11,040 nt of DNA from Victivallales bacterium. GTDB lineage: Bacteria; Verrucomicrobiota; Lentisphaeria; Victivallales; JAUVCU01. Positions 1 to 7,854 of this stretch are shown one piece after another. The notes under the pieces are model-generated. The model was not told the origin of the DNA. It worked only from the letters and a program-made list of their open reading frames with translations, and searched no databases. The stretch lies in the NCBI GenBank assembly GCA_029934175.1, contig JAOZMT010000037.1, positions 1-11,040 on the forward strand, in the 5' to 3' direction. Every line of letters starts with the position of its first letter. Within the stretch, counting starts at the first letter, position 1. A program made the position numbers and the translations under genes.

Positions 1-31
1 CTTAAATCTTTTAATTTCTATTGTAAATATC

Positions 32-103
32 AATAGTATTGCAAAGCGTGCTGATACTTTATATATACTTAATTAGCGTATCAACACGCTCGAAAATAGT
101 ATT
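32..103. repeat. Long imperfect inverted repeat (hairpin element)
   Basis: The two core arms at 45-57 and 78-90 match at 12 of 13 positions as an inverted repeat (agcgtgctgatac against agcgtgttgatac on the other strand), around a 20-nt AT-rich loop. The 9-mer aatagtatt flanks the core on both sides (32-40 and 95-103). Because that 9-mer is palindromic apart from its centre, it extends the inverted repeat as well as forming a direct repeat. The hairpin lies about 115 bp past the anti-sigma stop codon and has no T-run directly after it, so it is a poor intrinsic terminator. A dispersed REP-like intergenic element is more likely. Confidence 0.5.
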
Positions 104-218
104 AATTTACAAAATTTTTTCATCTTTTGATGCTAAATTAAGTAAAACTCAAGTAAGAATTAAGTGTTTTGATGAATTTATGCGTAGCCTCTATAGAGTT
201 AAACAGCCTTGATATTGA

Positions 219-764
219 TTAGTTGCTAAGAGCAATTTGTTTATTTCCCTTGAGCTTCATTATGTATAACAAAACTTCATTCATTGAAATTTTACCATTA
301 GCATTAATATCAGCTTCATGAGTCATATTTATTGGTGCAGGAAAACTTGAAGGAGCAAACCCATCAATACTACTTTTATTTACCGTATAATATTGATTAC
401 TGTTATAGAGTTCTATTATTCGCTCTGCTTTATTAAAAGATGCATATTTATTTTCACTTGCTTCTTGATGCTCTATAGACATTATAATAACCACTCCTAT
501 AATTATTAAAATAGCTGCAATAGAAGCTATTTTTATAAAAACATTATTAACCAGCGACTTTTTCCTTTGAGATAATTTTATTTGCGTCACTATATCTAAA
601 CATTTATCACATTTTTCTAAATGTTTTTCTATATTATTTAGAATTTCGTCTGTTGCATTACCATCAATATATTGTGCTAAAAGCAATGCACTTGGGCATT
701 TCCCACTGACATATTTATCTTTACTAGAAAGATTTAACCATAGATTTTTATTAGATATATTCAT
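219..764 (-). CDS. Transmembrane anti-sigma factor with zinc-finger motif and extracytoplasmic EF-hand loop
   Basis: This 181-aa protein is probably a membrane-bound anti-sigma factor for the sigma factor encoded just upstream. The cytoplasmic N-terminus carries a zf-HC2/ZAS-like motif: Cys23, then His48-x3-Cys52-x2-Cys55, the pattern that chelates zinc in many ECF anti-sigma factors. One hydrophobic helix follows at about residues 77-97, giving an expected N-in/C-out topology. The outer part (98-181) is short and ends with a perfect 12-residue EF-hand loop at 152-163 (D-x-N-x-N-G-x-I-S-x-x-E) followed by a helix, like half a dockerin repeat. The EF-hand is visible directly; calcium sensing is inference. 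The start is ATG at 764, with AAGGA about 10 nt upstream. The gene follows the sigma gene after an 83-bp gap. No protease-site motif is recognisable. The family call is firm on the zinc motif plus TM architecture; the EF-hand is unusual for it. Confidence 0.78.
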   Translation of the reverse strand: MNISNKNLWLNLSSKDKYVSGKCPSALLLAQYIDGNATDEILNNIEKHLEKCDKCLDIVTQIKLSQRKKSLVNNVFIKIASIAAILIIIGVVIIMSIEHQEASENKYASFNKAERIIELYNSNQYYTVNKSSIDGFAPSSFPAPINMTHEADINANGKISMNEVLLYIMKLKGNKQIALSN

Positions 765-799
765 TGTATTTGGTTCCTTTTTTTTTAAATTAGTATGAT

Positions 800-812
800 G
801 TATTAGTAATAC
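800..812. promoter_or_regulatory. 13-bp perfect palindrome between sigma and anti-sigma genes
   Basis: The sequence gtattagtaatac is a 6+1+6 perfect inverted repeat in the 83-bp gap between the sigma and anti-sigma genes. It could be an operator or a small RNA hairpin that tunes anti-sigma expression relative to sigma. In such AT-rich DNA it may also be chance. No matching copy was noticed elsewhere in the window. Confidence 0.25.
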
Positions 813-847
813 GAATTTAATTAATGAAATATACTCACTCTTTGTAA

Positions 848-1360
848 TTATTTTAAATTTTTTCTTAATTTTTCTAAAGCTTTATGCTTGGAGTTTCTTA
901 AAGATTGAACTTTTATGTTTAAAATTTTAGCTATTTGTTCTTGAGAAAACTCTTTTTTATAACTTAAATGTAATATTAATTTTTCTCTACTGGTTAAAAT
1001 ATCTAAAGGTATTTCAATACGATTAGCGTCAGTTATATGAGATTTGTTTTTAAAATCTAAAGTATTGTTATTAAATTCTTCGTGCAAATGAGTTTTGTCA
1101 TTTCGTAAAAAATCAATAGCCTCACGCTTGGCTATAATACTTATCCAAGTTGATAAAGAAGCTTTTTTAGCATCATAAGTTTTTAAGATTTTATATTCAT
1201 TTTTGGTTAATTTCAAGTAAACATTTTGAGTAATATCAAATATCTGAGATTTATCAAAACAATAATGATAAACACTAGCCTTAATTATAGGAGTAAAATC
1301 AGCAAAAAAAGACTCCCATTCATCTTCATTGCCATCTATTAATTTAACTATATTAGTCAT
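848..1360 (-). CDS. ECF-like RNA polymerase sigma factor
   Basis: This 170-aa protein has the two-domain layout of an extracytoplasmic-function sigma factor. Region 2 spans about residues 15-90, with the core-binding/-10 helix motif DITQNVYLKL (42-51) and STWISIIAKREAIDFLR (70-86), close to the usual STWL..IA.N..ID..R pattern. Region 4 spans about 117-167, with the helix-turn-helix FSQEQIAKILNIKVQSLRNSKHKAL. No region 3 or C-terminal extension is present. The ATG at 1360 has GGAG about 11 nt upstream. It follows the phosphatase gene by 42 bp and has a good housekeeping-type promoter overlapping that gene's end, so it may be made both from the polysaccharide operon and independently. The next gene encodes its probable anti-sigma factor. 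Its target promoters cannot be told from the window. I could not assign an ECF group. Confidence 0.88.
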   Translation of the reverse strand: MTNIVKLIDGNEDEWESFFADFTPIIKASVYHYCFDKSQIFDITQNVYLKLTKNEYKILKTYDAKKASLSTWISIIAKREAIDFLRNDKTHLHEEFNNNTLDFKNKSHITDANRIEIPLDILTSREKLILHLSYKKEFSQEQIAKILNIKVQSLRNSKHKALEKLRKNLK

Positions 1361-1394
1361 ATAAAAACAAGCTCCGCCCTATAAATTTGTTTAT

Positions 1395-1423
1395 ATTATA
1401 CATCATAAACAGTGAAAATTCAA
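1395..1423 (-). promoter_or_regulatory. Candidate sigma70-type promoter for the sigma/anti-sigma genes
   Basis: Read on the minus strand, TTGAAT (1418-1423; 4 of 6 matches to TTGACA) is separated by exactly 17 nt from a perfect TATAAT (1395-1400). Transcription would begin around 1388, about 28 nt before the sigma-factor ATG, leaving room for its GGAG ribosome site. The -35 box lies inside the last codons of the phosphatase gene. This suggests the sigma factor can be expressed by the housekeeping polymerase rather than only by autoregulation. The call is by eye only. Confidence 0.5.
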
Positions 1424-2128
1424 GATTTTCTTAGGATTATCTATAAAAAGTTTTTTAGCATAAGCTTCCCCTATGATTTTTTTAACCTTGACATAAGCAT
1501 TATTTATGTTAGTATTGCGTCGATTTTGTGAATGAGCGTCGCTTGCAACATAATGAACTATACCCTTTTTCAGCATTTTTTTTGCCAGTCTTTTAATTCC
1601 CCAGCCAAATTCTCCAACAATACTTCCAGCTGTTAATTGAACTTCCAAACCTTTTTCAACAAAGCCTTCAAGTTTCTTTATATTTTTCCTAAATTCACCA
1701 TTTCTTTCAGGATGTGCTATAATTGGCTGAAACCCATTTATTTTTGCAGAAAAAATAAACTCCTCAAAATTAGGAGGAATAAACTTATGTGGACACTCTA
1801 CAAGAAAATATTTACCGCTATTTGCAAGCGTTAAATTCTTATCTTCTTTAACCTTTTGAATTAAATTTTCATTAATATGACACTCAAAACCAGTTTGGAC
1901 AATAATATTAATCTTTCTTTGTTTTAACTCTTCTCTAAGTTCATTTAATGCAAGGTCTCTAGCTTTAACATCTACATCAAAAATCCCATCAAAAGTATGA
2001 GGAGTTGCAAATATTATTTTAGTCCCATTATTATACCCAATCCTACACATTTCAATAGCTTCTACTATATCAACTGCTCCATCATCTACTCCATTTAAAA
2101 TATGGGAATGTATATCTATAAAATTCAT
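1403..2128 (-). CDS. CpsB/YwqE-type PHP-family protein-tyrosine phosphatase
   Basis: This 241-aa protein matches the CpsB/Wzh/YwqE family of metal-dependent tyrosine phosphatases, which dephosphorylate BY-kinases of the Wzc/CpsD type. The N-terminus DIHSHILNGVDDGA (5-18) is the family signature, supplying His7, His9 and Asp15/16. Further probable metal ligands or catalytic residues are His44 (ATPHT), Glu82 (GFECH), Glu111 (VECPH), His139 (IAHPER) and Asp197/His199 (ASDAHS). Length is typical and no signal peptide is present, so it is cytoplasmic. ATG at 2128 is preceded by AAAGGAT within the 3' end of the polymerase gene, with only 5 bp between the genes, indicating translational coupling. 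The substrate in this context is most likely the tyrosine-rich tail of the kinase encoded two genes upstream. Many Gram-negative loci use a low-molecular-weight phosphatase (Wzb) here instead; the PHP type is best known from Firmicutes. Confidence 0.92.
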   Translation of the reverse strand: MNFIDIHSHILNGVDDGAVDIVEAIEMCRIGYNNGTKIIFATPHTFDGIFDVDVKARDLALNELREELKQRKINIIVQTGFECHINENLIQKVKEDKNLTLANSGKYFLVECPHKFIPPNFEEFIFSAKINGFQPIIAHPERNGEFRKNIKKLEGFVEKGLEVQLTAGSIVGEFGWGIKRLAKKMLKKGIVHYVASDAHSQNRRNTNINNAYVKVKKIIGEAYAKKLFIDNPKKILNFHCL

Positions 2129-2133
2129 TATTT

Positions 2134-5100
2134 TTATCTATCCTTTAAAATATTAAAAACCGACAGTTTACATTCGACATTTGGTTTTATAGAATAAGTA
2201 TCTAGTCCTCCAACATATAAATACATTTTTAAATCATATTTGCCAAACTTAGTTTTTGTGTGTCGTTGTTGCATAAATTTTTTATATGGAGAAATACGCC
2301 TTGTTACTTTTACAATTTCACCAATTTTCCAGCCAACCATATCATTTGCCTCTTCTTTATTGCCACAAGAATGGCTATCTGAAAAAGCATATTCTCCATC
2401 ATTGAAAAATTGGCACGCTATAACTTTATCTCGTTTTATATTTCCTAGACATTCCCAATAATAATTTATTTCACAAATGCCTTCTTTAGATAATTTTTTT
2501 GGCTTAACCGTTATCCCATAAAGATTAATATTATTTCCAAATTTAATATTTGTTATAACTTGTGGAACATTCTCTTTGTCATAAAACCATTTAACCGATG
2601 GTAGCATTTTTTTTGCAGTAGCTTCTTCAAGTTTTTTGCCATTGTTTATCATATCTCCAAGCAAAGAATTCGCCTTATCCCATATAAAACGAGAGCGAGG
2701 CGATAATACCAAAGCATCTGCATAAGACTCTAGAGCTTCTCGTTGCATATTTCGCAAATTATAAGTTTCTGCTAAATAATAATGAACCAAATGTGAATTT
2801 CTCCAAGACTTTATATAATTGTCTTCTATTAATGCTTGCAATGAATTGTTTATGTTATCTAACGCCCCATCATTATCTGCTAAATAAAATAACGCTACGA
2901 GTTTGTAAAACTTCATAATACTTATTTGTTTCTTATTTTGGTTACTAACACCTAAATTTTGTAAGCTTTCATAAATTTCTTTATACAACCTCCTTTCATT
3001 CTTATCTTTAGAAAACAACAATAGTTCAATTAAAGATGAATACTCATCATTATAACCAAGCATTAAGCAAGTTTTTGATAACAATAAAATAGTTTCTGGG
3101 TTTGTAGGCTCTTTACTTAAAATTATTTTCAATTCAGCATACGCTCTATGATAATTATTTTCAGAGAGCAATATTCTTATCTCTGACAAGTCATTAGATA
3201 ATATTTTTCGCTGATTTTCTAAGAATTCATCTGTTTTCTTTTTATAGCCATCCCAATTATTTTGTAAAGAATATATCATAGCCTCTTGTGATATGATATA
3301 ATTTTTCATTTGCTCATTTGTCTTACGCGAATGACTTCTTATTGCATCAAATTGACTTTCTACAATGTCCTCTTTTTCATTTAGTTTTTTTATAACCTCA
3401 AGTTCTTGTATCGCATTTTTGAATAATCCTTTATTTAAGAAAAATGTATAAAGATTAGTATGTGCTATCATATACTTAGGTGTAATATCAATCAAAAATT
3501 CAGGTTCTTTTATAGCAGACCAAATAGTCTTATAGATATTATAAGTTTCTCTTGGGACTTGTCGAGCATATTCTTTGAAAAGTTCTAAAATTTCTTTTAC
3601 CTCAGGCTCATCATAAGGAATTGTATCTTCTGAACGATTTATTCGTCTTACAAGTTTACGCCACTTTGCATAAACTCGCCTTTTAGTCATATCTCCAATT
3701 TTTGGAGCATACTTATGAGCATTTGCATATATCGCAGCAATCCGTTCTTCATTTGGCGTTATTATGCTAGACTCTTGATTACTAAAAGAATTCTTTAATT
3801 TAGCTAACTTTTCTGAATTATTTGCGAATCGTGCAAAATATAAAGCTCTTGTTGGATAAAAGGCAAGTGCTTTTTCTGAATTAAGAACTGACTTTTCTAA
3901 ATATCCTATAGCTTCTGCTTTTGTCTTTTGTGTTAATAAATCATAATTTTTAAAGCGATAATTAGGATAATTTTTAAGCTCCTCTTGTTTTATATCTTTC
4001 TTTAATAAATTAGACATATAAATTACCTCCTCTTCTAAAATCAACTGTTTGGCTAAAATATGATATGCCTGCGATTTCATTGAATACGCTTGTCCTGACT
4101 CTTGCTCTTTTAAAATGTTATCAGATAATTTTACTAAATATTTTGCATAATCTTTCTTTGCCATATTTGTTTTAAGTGGATAATACGCTCTTGAAATATC
4201 TTCAAGTTCGCTAACATCATTTCCTGCCTGAAGATATGGCAAGGTTATTGTGGTCATAAAATAAAAGAATGAAACTGATAATACCAGAATTGCATACTTC
4301 GCAAATTTTGATAAATGTATTTTTTTAGACTTAGGTGAAAATGCACATTTTATGAAAATTGTAATTAATACAAATAATATCACCATAATTCCAGGTTTTC
4401 TAAATGCAAAACCAACAAATTCATGTGCCATTGCAGAGGCAAGAGATATAGTTACGCCGAGTCCTATCCATTTTTTTATAGGATTTTTTTGTAATATTAT
4501 TTTTTTTGCACCAATCGCAAAAAAGACTAAAGTGAAAATTATAATAATAGATGCTAGCGGCACTCCAACTTCACAAAATAACTCCAACCAATCATTATGT
4601 AAATGATTTTGTATCCCATAAGGATTCCAGCCTCTCTCAAATTTTGTGCTAACGAAAGTATATGAATTAAATCCTGTGCCTGTCAACCAATATTCTTTGA
4701 TATAATTTAGTCCTGTTTCCCAAAAGGCAAATCTTGCATTCAAACTTGCATCTTGTGCATTAAATGTCGTTTCATATCTATCCCAAAGATATCCTAACCC
4801 TCTCAAACTTAAAAGGGTAAAAATAATCAAACCTCCAACAACAAGTGCGATTGAATGATGAAATTTCTTGCGTTTTTTTAATTCTAACATAATAAAGACA
4901 AAAAAGACAGCTACACTAGAAAGAGTTAATGATATTCCAGTTCGTGAAAAACTAAATAAAGCGGAAGTTGTAATAAAAATAAATAATATCCCAGATAAGA
5001 ACATTAATGTTTTTTTATAAATAATATTTTTTGCGAAGTATGCAGCACAAAATAATCCTAAGGAAGAACAACAACCAAGTTCCATTAAAACAGCAAAATG

Positions 5101-5712
5101 ATTTCTATTTACAAATGTTCCACGAATTGAGTTCCCTACAGGTGGAATATAGCAAAATAATTTTACTCCACTCAAGTCCATCTGATTATAAAATCCTATA
5201 AATGCGTTGAGTGAAATTGAGATTATAACTATAGCTGATAACAATATCAGAGTTTCTTCTTTTCTAAATAGTTGCATAGATAAAAAGAATGTAAAAAGGG
5301 ATAAAATCAAACAAAAAGAAAATTTCATTGACAATAAAGGAGTTAATGAAATAGATGATATTGTTTCTCTAGGTAAAAATTTATTTTCCCAAGGATTAGA
5401 ATTATTAACAAACGATTCTATCATATCCATAGGAAAATATATTTGTGCAAGAGAATAAATAATTAATGCACACAAAATCAAGTATATATAACTTGAATAT
5501 ATTTTTATATATTGTTGCAAAAAGATTCTAATAACAACAACAGAAATAGCAACATAAGATATTATCAAGCAACTAGCCCAAGCCCATTGCCGCCCACCTC
5601 CTAAAGGGAGATGGACAAATAAAATCATTATAGAAAAAAGGTAAATTGAAACAGTTTGTAAACTAGAATATGTTCTACCTTTCTTCCGTCTTGTCATTTT
5701 TTGTTCTTGCAT
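2134..5712 (-). CDS. Wzy/O-antigen-ligase-like membrane polymerase with TPR region and C-terminal beta-sandwich
   Basis: This large (about 1192 aa) inner-membrane protein has three parts. Residues ~20-490 hold many hydrophobic helices and the Wzy_C/O-antigen-ligase hallmarks GTFVNRNHFA (~198-207), FSRTG (~255-259), TGTGFNSY (~344-351) and the loop HNDWLELFCEVG (~372-383). Residues ~500-1045 are soluble, helical and TPR-like, e.g. YLAETYNLRNMQREALESYADALVL split around residue ~990. Residues ~1052-1190 look like the beta-sandwich found at the end of some membrane glycosyltransferases (INYYWECLG, GWKIGEIV, GKYDLKMYLY). It probably joins repeat units onto the growing glycan at the periplasmic face, with TPRs docking partners. 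A ligase role cannot be excluded. ATG at 5712 lies 11 bp after the kinase stop codon without a clear Shine-Dalgarno, suggesting coupling; a TTG at 5721 would add three residues. The gene is much longer than a usual Wzy (about 400-500 aa). Confidence 0.85.
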   Translation of the reverse strand: MQEQKMTRRKKGRTYSSLQTVSIYLFSIMILFVHLPLGGGRQWAWASCLIISYVAISVVVIRIFLQQYIKIYSSYIYLILCALIIYSLAQIYFPMDMIESFVNNSNPWENKFLPRETISSISLTPLLSMKFSFCLILSLFTFFLSMQLFRKEETLILLSAIVIISISLNAFIGFYNQMDLSGVKLFCYIPPVGNSIRGTFVNRNHFAVLMELGCCSSLGLFCAAYFAKNIIYKKTLMFLSGILFIFITTSALFSFSRTGISLTLSSVAVFFVFIMLELKKRKKFHHSIALVVGGLIIFTLLSLRGLGYLWDRYETTFNAQDASLNARFAFWETGLNYIKEYWLTGTGFNSYTFVSTKFERGWNPYGIQNHLHNDWLELFCEVGVPLASIIIIFTLVFFAIGAKKIILQKNPIKKWIGLGVTISLASAMAHEFVGFAFRKPGIMVILFVLITIFIKCAFSPKSKKIHLSKFAKYAILVLSVSFFYFMTTITLPYLQAGNDVSELEDISRAYYPLKTNMAKKDYAKYLVKLSDNILKEQESGQAYSMKSQAYHILAKQLILEEEVIYMSNLLKKDIKQEELKNYPNYRFKNYDLLTQKTKAEAIGYLEKSVLNSEKALAFYPTRALYFARFANNSEKLAKLKNSFSNQESSIITPNEERIAAIYANAHKYAPKIGDMTKRRVYAKWRKLVRRINRSEDTIPYDEPEVKEILELFKEYARQVPRETYNIYKTIWSAIKEPEFLIDITPKYMIAHTNLYTFFLNKGLFKNAIQELEVIKKLNEKEDIVESQFDAIRSHSRKTNEQMKNYIISQEAMIYSLQNNWDGYKKKTDEFLENQRKILSNDLSEIRILLSENNYHRAYAELKIILSKEPTNPETILLLSKTCLMLGYNDEYSSLIELLLFSKDKNERRLYKEIYESLQNLGVSNQNKKQISIMKFYKLVALFYLADNDGALDNINNSLQALIEDNYIKSWRNSHLVHYYLAETYNLRNMQREALESYADALVLSPRSRFIWDKANSLLGDMINNGKKLEEATAKKMLPSVKWFYDKENVPQVITNIKFGNNINLYGITVKPKKLSKEGICEINYYWECLGNIKRDKVIACQFFNDGEYAFSDSHSCGNKEEANDMVGWKIGEIVKVTRRISPYKKFMQQRHTKTKFGKYDLKMYLYVGGLDTYSIKPNVECKLSVFNILKDR

Positions 5713-5723
5713 AAATCGCAAGT

Positions 5724-7853
5724 CTACTTATATTCATACTTATGGTAATATCCACCATAATAATATCCATAAGAACCACGAGAAGGGGCATCTACATTAT
5801 TGATAATTCCCCCAATAATTGCCCCTTGAACATTTCGAATTTGTTCAGATGCAATAGTTACTTGTTTTTTGTCTGTATAGAAGACTCGGGAAACAAAGAC
5901 AATTGGGATTTTTGCACCAGCTAAAATAACACTATCTGTTACATTTAATACTGGAGGTGCATCAAGAACAACCATATCATATTTATCTTGCACTTCTTCA
6001 AGTAGTTTTGTAAAGTTTTCACTTGATAATAACTCAGATGGATTAGGTGGGATATGACCACAAAGGGCAATATCTAAAGATTCTAAATCTGGCAAATTGA
6101 AAGTAATGTCTTCAAGTTTATCAAGCCCTACAATCACACTGGAAATTCCTTTTTCAATATTATCAGGACAATACTCTCCTATAACATGCTTTAAACGAGG
6201 TCTTCTCATATCACATTCCATCAGTAAAACTTTTTTATCTTCACGAGCAAATGAAAGAGCTAAGTTAAAAGCTGTTATCGACTTACCTTCACTTGGAACT
6301 GTGCTTGTTACCGCACAAGTTTTCATTGTTCGTCCTAAAATAGACAATCCTAAACTAGTTCTAATTGTTCTAAAAGCCTCAGCAAAAGTTCCTTTAGGGT
6401 TTGTTAATGCAACAGTTTCTTTATCAGTCGAAGGTAATTTCGGAATAAAACCTAAAACAGGAGCTTGAAGACAAGTTTCTACCTCTTCTTTGTATTTTAC
6501 AGTCGTATCAATATAATCTAAACCGAAACAAGTTCCACCTGCAAGCATTATTCCTAAAACAAATGCAATAGCAAGTATTCGGATTTTTCTTGGTGCATGG
6601 ATTTTATGTGGAACTTTTGCAGGAGTTATAATATTAATATTCCCAGCTGCATCTACATCTCCACTACTTTTACTTATATTTATTTCATTTATACGATTTA
6701 ATACAAATTTATACATCTTATCTTTAGAATCATAAATATCTTTCAGAGTTTTATATTCTGCGGTTTGTGCATCAAGTGTAAAAGATTCTTCTTTTAATTC
6801 TTGTAAACCCTGTGATAATAGTTTTACTAATAAAACTGCACGATCATGTAAAACCGTCACAGTAGAAAGAGATATTGCAATTTCTTCATCAACAGCTTTT
6901 GAAATTTCTTGAACTATGACTTTTTGATTCTTAACTTTAGGATGAGAATCATTGTAATTAGATAACAAACCTAAAGATTCAGCCTGTGCCTTTAATTTTT
7001 GTAATTTAAATGCTGTTATCGTTGGATTTTCAAAAATTTCTGGGAAATTTTTTACTGCCTCCTGAATTGATTCTGATTCATTGATAGATTTTAAGGCAGC
7101 ACGACTTCTAATTTCTTCTACTTTTGCTTCAATCAAGGATTCATTTAACTTAACCATTCTATCAAGCAATAATTTATGAGCATCATCTAAATCAATCATC
7201 TTATTTTGAATTTTATAATCAAGAAGAATTTTCAATGCCTCTTGACGAGCTTCTTTTATCGTTGAAAGTTGGTCTTGTAAATTAGAAATTCCAGATTCAG
7301 AAAAGCCCATAGCACGCTTTTTATATTCTTTTACATATAAATCAGATAAAGTTCTTGATATTTTTGCAGCCAATACAGGATCTTTCCAATCAAAGGCTAC
7401 CGTTACTAAAAAAGTCTTACGCATCAATGATACATCAAACATATCTCTGAATTTTTCAAGATAATTATTAGAATTTCTAAACTCTGGCATATTCGCAAAT
7501 TTAAAATCCGTGAAAACTTTAGCTAATAAATTATCGGCTGTTATTAACTCCATCTGAGTAGTTAAATATTCTTGCCTTGCTTGAAAATCTCGTATTGATG
7601 AACTTGGGTCATAAACTCCTTCAACATTTGTAAGCTTCAATCCTCCTGAAGGCTCTATCAATAATTTTGTTTCGGCTCTATATACTGGTGTTTTCACAAG
7701 AACATATAATCCTGCTGAAACAATTACAAAAATAAAGACTGAAATAAAAACGGTGAGACGAAGACGAATTATATTCCAATAATCTAATAAATGAATTTCT
7801 GTTTCTTTATTCTCATTATTTTCTATATTTGCACTATTCGCATTATCACTCAT
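5724..7853 (-). CDS. Wzc-type polysaccharide co-polymerase / bacterial tyrosine autokinase
   Basis: This 709-aa protein is a fused chain-length regulator and BY-kinase. TM1 is at ~33-53. A Wzz-type periplasmic segment with long coiled-coil helices (~185-395) follows, then a proline motif (PAKVPHKIHAP, 411-421) and TM2 at ~424-441. The cytoplasmic kinase (~480-690) shows E492-x2-R495-x2-R498 for oligomerisation, Walker A TVPSEGKS (518-525), Walker A' VLLMECDMRRP (542-552), PPNPSELL (602-609) and Walker B YDMVVLDAPP (625-634). The tail GSYGYYYGGYYHKYEYK (693-709) holds eight tyrosines, the expected autophosphorylation cluster. Cycles of phosphorylation and dephosphorylation by the PHP phosphatase two genes on would control polymer length and export. 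ATG at 7853 follows AGGTGG and sits 1 bp past the export-gene stop. Both Walker motifs look intact, so the kinase should be active. Confidence 0.95.
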   Translation of the reverse strand: MSDNANSANIENNENKETEIHLLDYWNIIRLRLTVFISVFIFVIVSAGLYVLVKTPVYRAETKLLIEPSGGLKLTNVEGVYDPSSSIRDFQARQEYLTTQMELITADNLLAKVFTDFKFANMPEFRNSNNYLEKFRDMFDVSLMRKTFLVTVAFDWKDPVLAAKISRTLSDLYVKEYKKRAMGFSESGISNLQDQLSTIKEARQEALKILLDYKIQNKMIDLDDAHKLLLDRMVKLNESLIEAKVEEIRSRAALKSINESESIQEAVKNFPEIFENPTITAFKLQKLKAQAESLGLLSNYNDSHPKVKNQKVIVQEISKAVDEEIAISLSTVTVLHDRAVLLVKLLSQGLQELKEESFTLDAQTAEYKTLKDIYDSKDKMYKFVLNRINEINISKSSGDVDAAGNINIITPAKVPHKIHAPRKIRILAIAFVLGIMLAGGTCFGLDYIDTTVKYKEEVETCLQAPVLGFIPKLPSTDKETVALTNPKGTFAEAFRTIRTSLGLSILGRTMKTCAVTSTVPSEGKSITAFNLALSFAREDKKVLLMECDMRRPRLKHVIGEYCPDNIEKGISSVIVGLDKLEDITFNLPDLESLDIALCGHIPPNPSELLSSENFTKLLEEVQDKYDMVVLDAPPVLNVTDSVILAGAKIPIVFVSRVFYTDKKQVTIASEQIRNVQGAIIGGIINNVDAPSRGSYGYYYGGYYHKYEYK

Positions 7854-7854
7854 T

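Noticed and set aside
32..103. The 9-bp repeat aatagtatt on both sides of the left hairpin looked like a target-site duplication.
   Set aside because: The 9-mer is palindromic except at its centre, so it equally extends the inverted repeat, and 4 unpaired bases separate it from the core on each side. It is not evidence of transposition.
4352..4606. Plus-strand open frame inside the polymerase gene, and similar ones at 1637-1834, 2240-2461, 5207-5458, 6097-6468 and 7829-8158.
   Set aside because: All are antisense to well-supported genes with clear family motifs and show no domain signature or ribosome site.
5713..5721. TTG at 5721 as the start of the polymerase gene.
   Set aside because: An in-frame ATG three codons later (5712) is more usual, and neither has a strong Shine-Dalgarno. 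The difference is only three residues.
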